Of a stretch of DNA of 26,070 bases, positions 8,344-16,460 are shown in pieces (within the stretch, counting starts at the first letter, position 1; every line of letters starts with the position of its first letter). The stretch covers positions 1-26,070 of the forward strand of contig JBOFIR010000134.1 in NCBI GenBank assembly GCA_051650265.1, given 5' to 3'. Source of the stretch: JBOFEH01 sp051650265. Its GTDB lineage: Bacteria; Bacillota; Clostridia; Lachnospirales; Cellulosilyticaceae. The notes under the pieces were generated by a model. That model worked only from the letters and a program-made list of their open reading frames with translations. It did no database searches and was not told the origin of the DNA. Made by a program: the position numbers and the translations under genes.

Positions 8344-8400
8344 TCCAGCACTCCTTTATCTTCCTACTCTCTAGTATATATGACCTTTAGGATCGTTTTA

Positions 8401-10464
8401 TTAAATATTACTTTTTATATATTCTATACACGCATCTGCTCCAAGTGGTTTGCTAAATAAATAGCCTTGATATAAGCCCTCTCCCATATGATCTAGAACA
8501 GCCTTTTGCTTCTGCGTTTCTACAAACTCATTAATGACCGTTATATCTGTTGCGGCACATAGACTATATACAGAGCTGACTATATTTTTGGACTCCTCAT
8601 TGGTATCTATATCCCTTATGAGACTTCCATCTATTTTTATACTATCTATATCATATTTCTTAATATATAACAAAGGATTATAGCCCACCCCAAAGTCATC
8701 TATTGCGAGCTTTACCCCACATTCCGTGAGCTTGGTTAACTGTGCTTTGGTGACCTCATCTTCTCCTATTGCAAAGCTTTCTGTTATCTCAACTTTAAGG
8801 TTCTTGGGATTGATCTGATACAGTTTGATCATCCCTTTTACAAACGCTGCAAAGGTATCATCTACTAATTGCTTGGTAGACACATTGATAGACATATCTA
8901 TCTTATTTTCCAACTGTTGATTCCACACAGAAAGCTCTTTTATGGCCTCTCGTATAACCCATTTTCCTAAAGCATAGATAAGCCCATATTCCTCTGCAAT
9001 TAATATGATAATGTTGGGGGGTATATTGCCAAACTCTTCATATTTCCATCTTAAAAGGCCTTCCACCCCAACCACTTTGCCCTTCTTATTAACCTGTGGC
9101 TGATACTCCAAATAGAGTTCTCCTTCGTTTGGTCTTCTGCCAGTAAGAATTTCTTTGAGCTCTTCTGCCAAGAATATGCTGATTTCCCCATTACCACCAT
9201 CTCTACTAGATAACTCTAGCTTTTCTACATCCTTTGAGAAGATAGTATTCTTAAGTTTTTCATAAGCCCCTTCTCTTTCGCGTTTACTCATATTATCTGC
9301 TATTTTAACAAAAGGCGTATAGATCATAACCCCTACAATCATATTAATCACTTGTAGGATCATACCACCTAGTCCACCTGTTAATTTATAGGCATTCAAT
9401 AACACAGGATATGTCCAGCTCATATCAGTATTGACAACTTCAACTAAGCCTAGTTCAAATGCGACTTGGGCTATTATATATAAAACAATAGGTGTGACAG
9501 TGAGTGGCACCACATATATGGGATTAAACAGTATAGGTAGCCCATAAGTAAGTGTTTCATTAATATTAAATGTACTTGGTATAATAGATATAACAGATAT
9601 TTTCTTGCTATATTTGTTCCTACTGTATACGAGTATGGCTATGATTAAGCATATGGTACTTCCAGCGCCTCCCATATTCGTAAATGTATCGACATACAAT
9701 CGATTAAAGGAAGCATCGTGTACGATTAAATCACCACCATGCCCCCCTATGATCCATAGTACATTTTTTATAAATATATATCTGATATCATTGATAAAGC
9801 TATTGGCGCCGTGTATGGTGATTTGACCCATGTCGTAGATCGCATCCGCAAAAACGGAATCAATTAAAAAAGCTACACAAATGACTGTAATGATTGTTAA
9901 AACGGAAGGAATAATCGCCAGAACAGACTGTCTTACTGCCTTGTCATAGCTGTTAGTCAAACTCCTTCTGCGATCTAGCATCTCATAATATATTTTGATA
10001 TAAACCTCACTAAATAGAATCCCTACGACTATAGCAAGCAAAGTCCAGTTTGCTGCAATGATTGTACTACTTCCAGTATCTATAGCACTCTGCATCGTGA
10101 AGATACTACTAAAAGCAACTGCTGAAGCTAATCCTATAAACCCCACCATATTTGAGCTTACACCATTTCCCATATATTTGATATCTTGCTTCTCATAGAT
10201 ACGTATTTTGGCAAGTTCACTACAAATGGATATGATAATCAACATCTTTGATAGCATATATAAGCTGTTGTAGACCTCCCTTAGGATTTCCTTCCACTGA
10301 TCACCTATACTGATCTTCATGATATCCATGAAGATCTCGCTCTCGATATTCAGTATGATGATAAATATACAGTTTATCAAAATGATGGGCTGCACCTTCA
10401 AAAGCCCTCTCCTTATTGACTTGATGTATATACTTTTATAAATTTGATAAAAATACTTACTCAT
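8401..10464 (-). CDS. EIIC-like membrane sensor fused to an EAL c-di-GMP phosphodiesterase domain
   Basis: Membrane protein of 687 aa predicted to hydrolyse cyclic di-GMP. Residues about 1-395 are a PTS EIIC domain of the cellobiose/chitobiose class, with about ten hydrophobic helices, the GGHGGD loop (His242) and NINET (Glu303), the positions that contact sugar in ChbC. Residues about 440-685 form an EAL domain. All residues usually needed for catalysis are visible: Glu468 in EGLLRW (EGL instead of EAL), Asn527, Glu559 in EITES, Asp589-Asp590 in DDFGVGY, Lys610 and Asp612 in KIDGS, Glu646, and Gln666 in YQGYLFSKP. No phosphorylatable EIIA/EIIB part is attached. Start: the ATG at 10464 has GGAG 9 bases upstream; the in-frame ATG at 10497 has no good site. 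A sugar-responsive phosphodiesterase is the natural inference. Confidence 0.87.
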   Translation of the reverse strand: MSKYFYQIYKSIYIKSIRRGLLKVQPIILINCIFIIILNIESEIFMDIMKISIGDQWKEILREVYNSLYMLSKMLIIISICSELAKIRIYEKQDIKYMGNGVSSNMVGFIGLASAVAFSSIFTMQSAIDTGSSTIIAANWTLLAIVVGILFSEVYIKIYYEMLDRRRSLTNSYDKAVRQSVLAIIPSVLTIITVICVAFLIDSVFADAIYDMGQITIHGANSFINDIRYIFIKNVLWIIGGHGGDLIVHDASFNRLYVDTFTNMGGAGSTICLIIAILVYSRNKYSKKISVISIIPSTFNINETLTYGLPILFNPIYVVPLTVTPIVLYIIAQVAFELGLVEVVNTDMSWTYPVLLNAYKLTGGLGGMILQVINMIVGVMIYTPFVKIADNMSKREREGAYEKLKNTIFSKDVEKLELSSRDGGNGEISIFLAEELKEILTGRRPNEGELYLEYQPQVNKKGKVVGVEGLLRWKYEEFGNIPPNIIILIAEEYGLIYALGKWVIREAIKELSVWNQQLENKIDMSINVSTKQLVDDTFAAFVKGMIKLYQINPKNLKVEITESFAIGEDEVTKAQLTKLTECGVKLAIDDFGVGYNPLLYIKKYDIDSIKIDGSLIRDIDTNEESKNIVSSVYSLCAATDITVINEFVETQKQKAVLDHMGEGLYQGYLFSKPLGADACIEYIKSNI

Positions 10465-10592
10465 AAGGGTCTTCTCCTTCACGTCCTTTGTCTCCATTGT
10501 ATACTCAAATTATTGTTTGAATTCCCTTGATTCTTTATGCGTTTATTCTATTATCCCTCATCCTCCGACGCGATCTGTGTTCTTTTCTTTTA

Positions 10593-10620
10593 ATTATAGC
10601 CTACCTATAGTTATTTTAAA
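10593..10620 (-). promoter_or_regulatory. Probable promoter of the EIIC-EAL gene
   Basis: On the minus strand TTTAAA and a consensus TATAAT are separated by 16 bases, about 130 bases before the preferred start codon. The -10 is strong and the -35 weak. Confidence 0.45.
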
Positions 10621-10648
10621 ATCTCTGTTGTTGCTTTTGGTACGCTAT

Positions 10649-11236
10649 CTACAAGTTCATGCTACTTGAAGTCAGCATCTTTTCCACTAATTCATCCAAA
10701 TCCTGATCGTATTCCACAATCCCATTGATTATCAGCGTGGCTAACCCATGTACTTGACTCCACATATTCAGAATCACCCTATTCAATTGCTTAGGATCTT
10801 GGAATATAGCACCGAGCTGCTCCTGGGCTGCTTTATGAAACGGTGCAAATGGGGAATCCTCTTCATAAATGAATGCCTCCTCTAACCGTACACTCAGTTT
10901 AAATTCTCCCAAAAACATCAATTGATAGGCATCTTTATTCTCAACCATATACCGTACATAGGCTTTTCCCATTGCGACTATCCCATATAGACCTGGGCAG
11001 GTCACACTTACTTGCTCCAAATGTTCTCTAAAGTCCTGACTTACTCGATGCGCAATCGCACTGAGCATTTCTTCCTTACTTTTAAAGTGCTTGTAAGGTG
11101 CTGCATGACTTACCCCACACATGATTGCTACCTTACGTAATGAAAATTTTTCTGACCCTTCACGATTTAGGAGTATCAATCCATTTTTGATAAGTTCCTC
11201 TTTTAACATCCCATGATGGTAATTTTCCTTCTCCAT
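10649..11236 (-). CDS. TetR/AcrR-family transcriptional repressor
   Basis: A 195-aa regulator. The N-terminal helix-turn-helix is typical (LRKVAIMCGVSHAAPYKHF, about residues 33-51, then KSKEEML). The C-terminal ligand domain has SQVHGLATLIINGIV, which resembles the WHG class of TetR C-terminal domains. It is divergent from two flavoprotein genes, and the 120-base gap holds two operator-like palindromes (11291-11309 and 11329-11347); the first overlaps its own -35 box, so repression of both itself and the flavoproteins is expected. The ligand is unknown; members beside flavoproteins often sense quinones, aromatics or electrophiles. Confidence 0.88.
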   Translation of the reverse strand: MEKENYHHGMLKEELIKNGLILLNREGSEKFSLRKVAIMCGVSHAAPYKHFKSKEEMLSAIAHRVSQDFREHLEQVSVTCPGLYGIVAMGKAYVRYMVENKDAYQLMFLGEFKLSVRLEEAFIYEEDSPFAPFHKAAQEQLGAIFQDPKQLNRVILNMWSQVHGLATLIINGIVEYDQDLDELVEKMLTSSSMNL

Positions 11237-11277
11237 GGCCTACCTCTTTCATTTTTATCTTCAAATTTTATGATTTT

Positions 11278-11306
11278 ATTATAGCCACTCAAGTTGACAC
11301 TGTAAA
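11278..11306 (-). promoter_or_regulatory. Promoter of the TetR-family gene
   Basis: On the minus strand TTTACA, 17 bases, then a consensus TATAAT. The -35 box lies inside the first operator copy, which fits autorepression. Confidence 0.7.
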
Positions 11307-11347
11307 CATACTTTGGTATATTGAACACATGTTTACACTGTCAACTT
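11291..11347. promoter_or_regulatory. Paired TetR operators
   Basis: AAGTTGACACTGTAAACAT at 11291-11309 and ATGTTTACACTGTCAACTT at 11329-11347 are inverted copies that differ only at the central base. Each copy is itself a near-palindrome of the form GTTKACANTGTMAAC. The centres are 38 bases apart, on nearly the same face of the helix. Confidence 0.8.
11294..11322 (+). promoter_or_regulatory. Promoter of the flavoprotein operon
   Basis: TTGACA, 17 bases, TATATT. The -35 box is within the first operator copy and the second copy lies just downstream of the -10, so a bound repressor would block this promoter. Confidence 0.75.
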
Positions 11348-11356
11348 TAGAAAGGA

Positions 11357-11956
11357 ATGATTATGATGAACTTTTCTATCATCTCAGAACATGATCCGGC
11401 TTGTTCCCTTACCCAAGCTGCCAACGACTGGATCTCAAGCTTGTTTGGCGCTGTGCCATGCGTCAAACATTTTCAAGTTACTTTTGATACACTCCATGCC
11501 TGTATAGGCTGCTTTTCTTGTTGGCTAAAAACACCTGGCAAATGTTGTTTCAAGGACTTAAGCGATGAAATCAACGTACATATGGTTCAAGATGAGCTTA
11601 TGCTCTTTGTCACACCCATCCAATACGGCTGTTACAGCCCTGGGATCAAGAAAATACTCGATCGTTCTATTCCTAACGTCTTACCTTTTTTTACCCGCGT
11701 AAAGCGTCAAGGTCATCCTATAGAAATCCATCATGCCAGACGTTACAAGAAGATTGCTAAAAGAATTATTATTGCCTACACGGAGTCTATTACCCCTGCG
11801 GAAGAAGCTACATTTATCGCGCTCACCAAAGCCAATAGCATCAATTTTCACTTACCACCGCCTCAAGTCTATATTTGCCGTACACATGCAGAAATTCATA
11901 ACGCCCTACTCCAAGTCAAAAAACAGATGCTTAAGGAGGTTCACCATCATGCCTAA
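11357..11956 (+). CDS. Flavodoxin-fold NAD(P)H-dependent oxidoreductase with a cysteine motif
   Basis: A cytoplasmic FMN-binding protein of about 199 aa (flavodoxin_2/FMN reductase group). It has HACIGCFSCWLKTPGKCCFKD at about residues 47-67, the CxGCxxC motif of iron-sulfur flavoproteins and related reductases, followed by LFVTPIQYGCYSPGIKKILDRSIP, the usual flavin-loop region. The glycine/serine-rich phosphate loop near the N-terminus, normally like GSPR, is weak here (IISEHDPACSLTQ). The start is MIMM; AAAGGA before the first ATG and the alternatives within four codons cannot be separated. Its stop overlaps the next gene by 8 bases. Control by the divergent TetR protein is indicated by the operators. 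Confidence 0.75.
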   Translation: MIMMNFSIISEHDPACSLTQAANDWISSLFGAVPCVKHFQVTFDTLHACIGCFSCWLKTPGKCCFKDLSDEINVHMVQDELMLFVTPIQYGCYSPGIKKILDRSIPNVLPFFTRVKRQGHPIEIHHARRYKKIAKRIIIAYTESITPAEEATFIALTKANSINFHLPPPQVYICRTHAEIHNALLQVKKQMLKEVHHHA

Positions 11957-12650
11957 ATTTGGATTCATCAACGGTAGCCCGCGGCCATCGGGAAGCTTGT
12001 CTTGCCAGCTCATTGATTACTTGATCCAAGAACTTCACCTTATCACAGAAGACTATACGATCTTTGATGCACGTAGGTTAACACAAAAGGAAGATTGTTC
12101 CTCTGAATATGCGCGTCTTTTAGCTTGTGATACGATTGTAGTCGTTGCACCACTTTATGTGGACTCACTTCCCGCTACACTCCTGCAATTTCTCCATCAG
12201 CTTGCACACTACCAATCTACTCTTTCACCTGACAAATCACCTATACTCTATGGGCTGATTAACTGCGGATTTATAGATGGCTTCCAAAATCATCTTGCAC
12301 TCAATATCTTAGAACACTATGCCATGCGCATGAATTGGTCCTTTGGTGGTGCCCTAGGCTTTGGAAGTGGTGAAATGTTCAAGGCCACTCATACTGCAAT
12401 TCCCAAGGCGTCAAAGATCATGAAACCACTCTATGAGGCTTTTGACACCTTGATCACTTGTCTTGCTTCCCAGACAACGCTTCCAACACCCAATAAGCAG
12501 CTCTTAGTCAACCAAGGCTTTTCCCAATCACTCTTTATGACAGTTGCTGGCTTTGGCTGGCTGCCTCAGGCATGGGCGCATCACGTAACGCCTTGTAAGC
12601 TCTTTGCAAGACCCTTCCAGGCCCCTATTTCTTCTAAGCCCTCCCCATAG
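11949..12650 (+). CDS. NAD(P)H-dependent FMN reductase-like flavoprotein
   Basis: A 233-aa flavodoxin-fold protein. The start is the ATG at 11949, directly after a perfect AAGGAGG at 11934-11940; the same frame is open further upstream but that part overlaps the previous gene and has no initiation site. It begins MPKFGFINGSPRPSGSLSCQLIDYL, with the GSPRxSGxS phosphate loop for FMN, then DTIVVVAPLYVDSLPATLLQFL, the second flavin-binding loop. It overlaps the preceding gene by 8 bases, so the two are translationally coupled and may form a two-part reductase or a heterodimer. The C-terminus is Phe-, Pro- and Ala-rich, without a clear domain. Inferred role: reduction of quinones, nitro compounds or similar under TetR control. 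Confidence 0.8.
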   Translation: MPKFGFINGSPRPSGSLSCQLIDYLIQELHLITEDYTIFDARRLTQKEDCSSEYARLLACDTIVVVAPLYVDSLPATLLQFLHQLAHYQSTLSPDKSPILYGLINCGFIDGFQNHLALNILEHYAMRMNWSFGGALGFGSGEMFKATHTAIPKASKIMKPLYEAFDTLITCLASQTTLPTPNKQLLVNQGFSQSLFMTVAGFGWLPQAWAHHVTPCKLFARPFQAPISSKPSP

Positions 12651-12666
12651 TACTTTTCTACAACAA

Positions 12667-12706
12667 AAGATCCTACATAGACTTGTAATCATCTATGTAG
12701 GATCTT
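12667..12706 (+). terminator. Hairpin after the flavoprotein operon
   Basis: A perfect 15-base stem (12667-12681 with 12692-12706) with a 10-base loop. The T-run after it is weak (CTTCTCTCATC), so it may terminate inefficiently or need a factor. Confidence 0.6.
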
Positions 12707-12778
12707 CTCTCATCATTTCACCGCAATCATTTCCAGCCTACCCTATTCAGCTAGTGTATCACCCCCTAGGGTATCTTT

Positions 12779-13435
12779 CTATTGTGCGTTAAGATAAGTT
12801 GTATGTGCTTCTTCTATAAAAGTACGTGCACTGACTTCATCTTGCCAGCCACCTATTTGTATATCACCTGCTGCACCTTTATAATTACTAAACCAGATTT
12901 CGATAATTTCTTTTATCCCTGGATATTCTTTTTGAAGTTGACTCAATGACGTCACATGACTAAGTGGACTATTTTCCATGACTGCAATAATCTTATAATC
13001 CTCTTCACCATCATCTATCATTTCCATAATTCCTATTGGGTTGAAACTCACAACTTCTCCTCTATCTACTGCCTGTCCTAAAATCACCACATCAAGTGGA
13101 TCGCCATCCCCTGCTAATGTCTGTGAGAGTGAACCATAGTTCCCTGGATAAGGCAAGTAGTTGACAATACGTGGCTCACTTTTTTTAAATTCCCACTCTA
13201 AATTCCCATTCTCCATGATCTCCCACTTCCCAGAAGTACCCGCAGGTATCTCTACTACCGCTTGTAAGATTCCGCCCCCATTGACTAATGGGATATCATC
13301 TACCAGGTGTGCCTGTGAATATGTAGTATAACGATCAAGTTGAACAAGATTTGTTGCTAAGGGTGCTGCATCTTTGAATGTTAATGGTGCAAAAGTTGCC
13401 GCCAATGCCCCAAGCGCTATAATAAGTGATTTCAT
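12779..13435 (-). CDS. ppa: Exported family I inorganic pyrophosphatase
   Basis: Soluble family I pyrophosphatase, which hydrolyses PPi to two phosphates, here with an N-terminal export signal. About 218 aa. The start at 13435 has AAGGAG 9 bases upstream; the in-frame ATG at 13453 is part of that site. The first 20 or so residues (MKSLIIALGALAATFAPL) are a short basic start and hydrophobic core, without a lipobox cysteine. The catalytic pattern of the family is visible: GKWEI, YPGNYG, DGDPLDV with three metal-binding Asp, DDGEEDYK, and NYKG near the C-terminus. The catalytic part is therefore probably active, and outside the membrane. Firmicutes usually rely on family II pyrophosphatases in the cytoplasm, so both family and location are unusual. 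Confidence 0.85.
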   Translation of the reverse strand: MKSLIIALGALAATFAPLTFKDAAPLATNLVQLDRYTTYSQAHLVDDIPLVNGGGILQAVVEIPAGTSGKWEIMENGNLEWEFKKSEPRIVNYLPYPGNYGSLSQTLAGDGDPLDVVILGQAVDRGEVVSFNPIGIMEMIDDGEEDYKIIAVMENSPLSHVTSLSQLQKEYPGIKEIIEIWFSNYKGAAGDIQIGGWQDEVSARTFIEEAHTTYLNAQ

Positions 13436-13467
13436 TTTGGTTAGCTCCTTCATAAATTGCCGATTTT

Positions 13468-13493
13468 CTTTACTATAACACCCCTTAGTAAAG
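13468..13493 (-). promoter_or_regulatory. Inverted repeat over the probable pyrophosphatase promoter
   Basis: CTTTACTA and TAGTAAAG (13468-13475 and 13486-13493) are perfect arms around 10 bases. On the minus strand an extended -10 (TGTTATAGT) falls within it, and TTGACC lies 20 bases further upstream. A repressor bound here would control the pyrophosphatase. Confidence 0.45.
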
Positions 13494-13583
13494 TATAGGT
13501 CAAGACATGGTTAAATCTATGTAAATTTTTCTCTCAACTGCCTAGATTTTACCTCTCATTTTTTGTTTTTCATCTTTCATCAA

Positions 13584-13610
13584 GAAGTAAGGCCCTTCTG
13601 GCCCTACTTC
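13584..13610 (-). terminator. Hairpin after the helicase gene
   Basis: An 11-base stem with a 5-base loop; on the minus strand all pairs form, one as G-U. It lies 43 bases past the helicase stop codon. The sequence after it is A-rich rather than T-rich, so termination strength is doubtful. Confidence 0.4.
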
Positions 13611-13652
13611 AGTTCTTCTAAAACCCCTCGATCTTCTTCTCACCTATTTATT

Positions 13653-16358
13653 CTATAACAATGATTTTGTTCTTCTGAGCTTTTCTATTATACGATCTTT
13701 TTCATTACTTCCATTTGTCTTTAGCCTTATAAAAGGTATATCATACTTTTGAAGTATGCTATCTTTCATTTTGTCCCTTTGATACTGAGTTGTCCCTTGC
13801 TTATGATGGTTATAACCATCTACCTCTATAATCATCACTGGACTTCTATCCACTCTTCTAAAAATAACAAAGTCTGTATGCGTCTTTCTATTCATCACAT
13901 ATGCAACTTCCTGCTCTTCTAATTTCTCAACATTTTTAATGAGCATCTTTAGTGGCTGATGCACAACTATGCCTAAGTCACAAAATTCATCTTGTGTAAG
14001 AATCTCTTCCAATAAAGCATACATCAGATTTTCTGAAGTCACCGCTGATACTTGTTTTTTATCTTTTAGATAGGCTTGTCTTTGTTTTTCATAATCTTTA
14101 TAGAGTAGGTCAAATACAGAGTAGATATTGCCCTCTAATAGCTCGCCATTATTGTAGATCATATAACGTATGAGATCACTAATATTGGTATTACGGTCTT
14201 TTTCCTTCTCTGTCACCACAAGTCTTAATCTTTTTTTGGCACGTGATACAGCTACATTGAGTAGATTGGGATCATCTACAAATGCCGTTACTTCATTGTC
14301 TACAGTTACAATAATCACATCATCCTTTTCCCTCCCTTGAAATTTATGAACTGTATCAATAGCAATTCCCTCACAGCCCATCTCTACTTCCATACGTATT
14401 TTCTGCTCCTTATAAGGTGTGATAATACCCAGTGCATCATCCCCTTCCAGCCTACCAAGTTCAGGTATGACACGGCTTTTAATCTCATCTAACTGTCTTT
14501 GATTGAAGTGCCCTCTTGCATGATTCCCTTCTACTGTTTGATAAACTTTTAGTACACCGTCTTCCCCTTTGTCCTGTGTCATAATCACCAATTCATTGTG
14601 ATAGAATTTTTGATTACAGAACTGGATAATCTTTGGATGACAGCGATAATGTTCTTTGAGCAAAACAACCTCTAGATTAGGTAGAACTTCTAGGATCGAT
14701 GTGAGCAAACTATATTTTTCATACTGGTAGCCTTCTTCTAGCGCATAACCCTGGCTAATTTGAATAATACGCACCTTGTCATTGGTCGGTACTACATTGG
14801 GTAACTGCTTCTCATCCCCTACTACAATCAAGTTTTTTGTACAAGCCATCGCTAGTACACCTGTTGCCAAATCAACTTGAGACGCTTCATCTACAATCAT
14901 ATAGTCATATATATGCTCATATCCCAAACTCCCTCTAATTGAATGGGTTGTACTTAAAACAACTGGATACACGCTATTCACTCTAGCAGAATTTTTCCAC
15001 AGGTCCTCTTCTTTAAAAATTGGTTTTGTCTTATGAGTATACTGCTGACCCAATGCATCATACAGCAGACTCAAAGAGATCGCTTCCAACTCTTTTTGTT
15101 TACTTTCAAAGTGAAATTGCTCCAACTCTAGACTAAGTTTTTGATATGCTTTTTGTATTTCTTCATACTTCGTTTTATAATAATATTTTTGCAAAGTCGC
15201 CACCATCTCGTCCACTGACAAGTTATAAAATCCCCAGCTTCCTCTACCTTGTATATATACTAACCATGCTTTATATAAAAAACCAATACGTCCCGATTCT
15301 ACTCTATGCCAGAGACTTAACAAATACTTCGATTTCTCATGACTTCTCATTCTAAAAGGCATTGGCTTTGCAAAAGTTTCTTCAAAGTAGTTCTCGAAAT
15401 GTTGCTTTTCTAATAAAAACTCTTCAATATAAGTCTTCTGCAAAGCAAGTTGATTACGTTTTTCTAGCATGTCTGCCATTGTTATATACAACTGCTTCAA
15501 CTTGTCTTTATAATTGTTTCTCATCTCTTCATCTAACTGTATATAATTCCAACTTGTGCGTTCTTGCCTCGCTATAAAGTTTACTTTATTCTCCTTACAT
15601 CCTAATGAAGCAACCAGATCTTGCAACCCATACTTTTCAAGTTTTTCTAATACATTTTGAGTCGCAGCATTGTTGTTAGAGACAACAGCAACACTTTTTC
15701 CCTCTACTAAGATATTAGCAATAATATTTAAAATCGTCTGTGTCTTCCCCGTTCCTGGTGGTCCTTTAATGACACTTACGGAATTAGTCAGTGCATTTTG
15801 CACTGCTTGTTTTTGACTGCTATTACACCCAAAAGGTACAATAAACATTTTACCTTCATCTCTTTTAATAGGATGCTGCTTTGGATTGAGATACGTAGCC
15901 AGTACAGACTGCTTGTCCACAAAATTAATCTTCTCATACTGCTTTGCAAGCAATCCTGTGCCATCATCTGCACGTATTCCCATTACATTAGCTACTTCAG
16001 CAAAGTACTTCAGTGTATTGTGTGATATCCCATCCACCAAGGAAGACTTCCTCACCTCAATAGTATTCCTTTCCCAAGTACGCACTTCACCATTTTCAAA
16101 AAACACCCTGATATGTGTGTCAAAAATAAGTACTTGCTTAATAGGCATCAACCGCTTGCCATCCTTATACAGTTGATGATGCCCCACATTTATATCCTTC
16201 GGCGCTCTACACCACGTCACACTTGTATACGCATAGTCGTATGTTTTTGAATTCCCTTTAAACCGAATCACATATTTGCCATTAGTATATTGACACGACT
16301 CTATATCAGCTGTCTTGTCTTCCCCTTTTAATAAAAGCAAATTATATTGTAAGTTCAT
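13653..16358 (-). CDS. Superfamily 1 (UPF1/DNA2-like) helicase with C-terminal DUF2726-like nuclease domain
   Basis: A 901-aa ATP-dependent nucleic acid motor. Helicase motifs in order: Walker A GPPGTGKT at 199-206, Walker B DEAS at 490-493, GDEKQLP at 514-520, YRCHP at 571-575, HKFQGRE at 671-677, and VAVSRAKKR at 702-710 with the arginine finger. Residues about 210-460 between the first two motifs are a large helical insertion. Residues about 774-895 resemble DUF2726, a PD-(D/E)xK/Vsr-like fold: TDFVIF with Asp829, IIEVDG with Glu845 and Asp847, and a late RLK. The N-terminal 170 residues have no domain I can name. The gene has its own promoter and a possible attenuator in its leader. Single-gene helicase-nucleases occur in phage defence and in repair; either role is possible, and no defence partners are recognised next to it. 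Confidence 0.85.
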   Translation of the reverse strand: MNLQYNLLLLKGEDKTADIESCQYTNGKYVIRFKGNSKTYDYAYTSVTWCRAPKDINVGHHQLYKDGKRLMPIKQVLIFDTHIRVFFENGEVRTWERNTIEVRKSSLVDGISHNTLKYFAEVANVMGIRADDGTGLLAKQYEKINFVDKQSVLATYLNPKQHPIKRDEGKMFIVPFGCNSSQKQAVQNALTNSVSVIKGPPGTGKTQTILNIIANILVEGKSVAVVSNNNAATQNVLEKLEKYGLQDLVASLGCKENKVNFIARQERTSWNYIQLDEEMRNNYKDKLKQLYITMADMLEKRNQLALQKTYIEEFLLEKQHFENYFEETFAKPMPFRMRSHEKSKYLLSLWHRVESGRIGFLYKAWLVYIQGRGSWGFYNLSVDEMVATLQKYYYKTKYEEIQKAYQKLSLELEQFHFESKQKELEAISLSLLYDALGQQYTHKTKPIFKEEDLWKNSARVNSVYPVVLSTTHSIRGSLGYEHIYDYMIVDEASQVDLATGVLAMACTKNLIVVGDEKQLPNVVPTNDKVRIIQISQGYALEEGYQYEKYSLLTSILEVLPNLEVVLLKEHYRCHPKIIQFCNQKFYHNELVIMTQDKGEDGVLKVYQTVEGNHARGHFNQRQLDEIKSRVIPELGRLEGDDALGIITPYKEQKIRMEVEMGCEGIAIDTVHKFQGREKDDVIIVTVDNEVTAFVDDPNLLNVAVSRAKKRLRLVVTEKEKDRNTNISDLIRYMIYNNGELLEGNIYSVFDLLYKDYEKQRQAYLKDKKQVSAVTSENLMYALLEEILTQDEFCDLGIVVHQPLKMLIKNVEKLEEQEVAYVMNRKTHTDFVIFRRVDRSPVMIIEVDGYNHHKQGTTQYQRDKMKDSILQKYDIPFIRLKTNGSNEKDRIIEKLRRTKSLL

Positions 16359-16367
16359 TTATACTCC

Positions 16368-16406
16368 CCTTAGCAAAAAATCCCTAGAGTGTTTAGCCCT
16401 AAGGAT
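16368..16406 (-). promoter_or_regulatory. Possible attenuator in the helicase leader
   Basis: On the minus strand an 8-base hairpin with one G-U pair (16399-16406 with 16380-16387) is followed by six T, downstream of the extended -10 at 16429-16437 and only about 20 bases before the start codon. The same CCTTAG segment (16399-16404) can instead pair with CTAAGG at 16368-16373, which holds the ribosome binding site. It could also simply terminate transcription from the upstream small gene. Confidence 0.45.
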
Positions 16407-16428
16407 TAGTCAAATTTTATATGCTTAT

Positions 16429-16437
16429 ATTATAACA
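16429..16437 (-). promoter_or_regulatory. Extended -10 promoter of the helicase gene
   Basis: TGTTATAAT on the minus strand, a consensus extended -10. TTGACT lies 19 bases further upstream. It stands after the stop codon of the small upstream gene. Confidence 0.6.
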
Positions 16438-16460
16438 TATCGTTGAAAATATGAGTCAAT

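Noticed and set aside
11733..11948. Longer N-terminus for the second flavoprotein
   Set aside because: This part overlaps the first flavoprotein gene in another frame, has no initiation site, and the FMN loop starts right after the ATG at 11949, which has a perfect ribosome binding site.
15146..16176. Several plus-strand and one minus-strand frames of 61-96 aa
   Set aside because: All lie within the helicase gene and have no ribosome binding sites or recognisable motifs.
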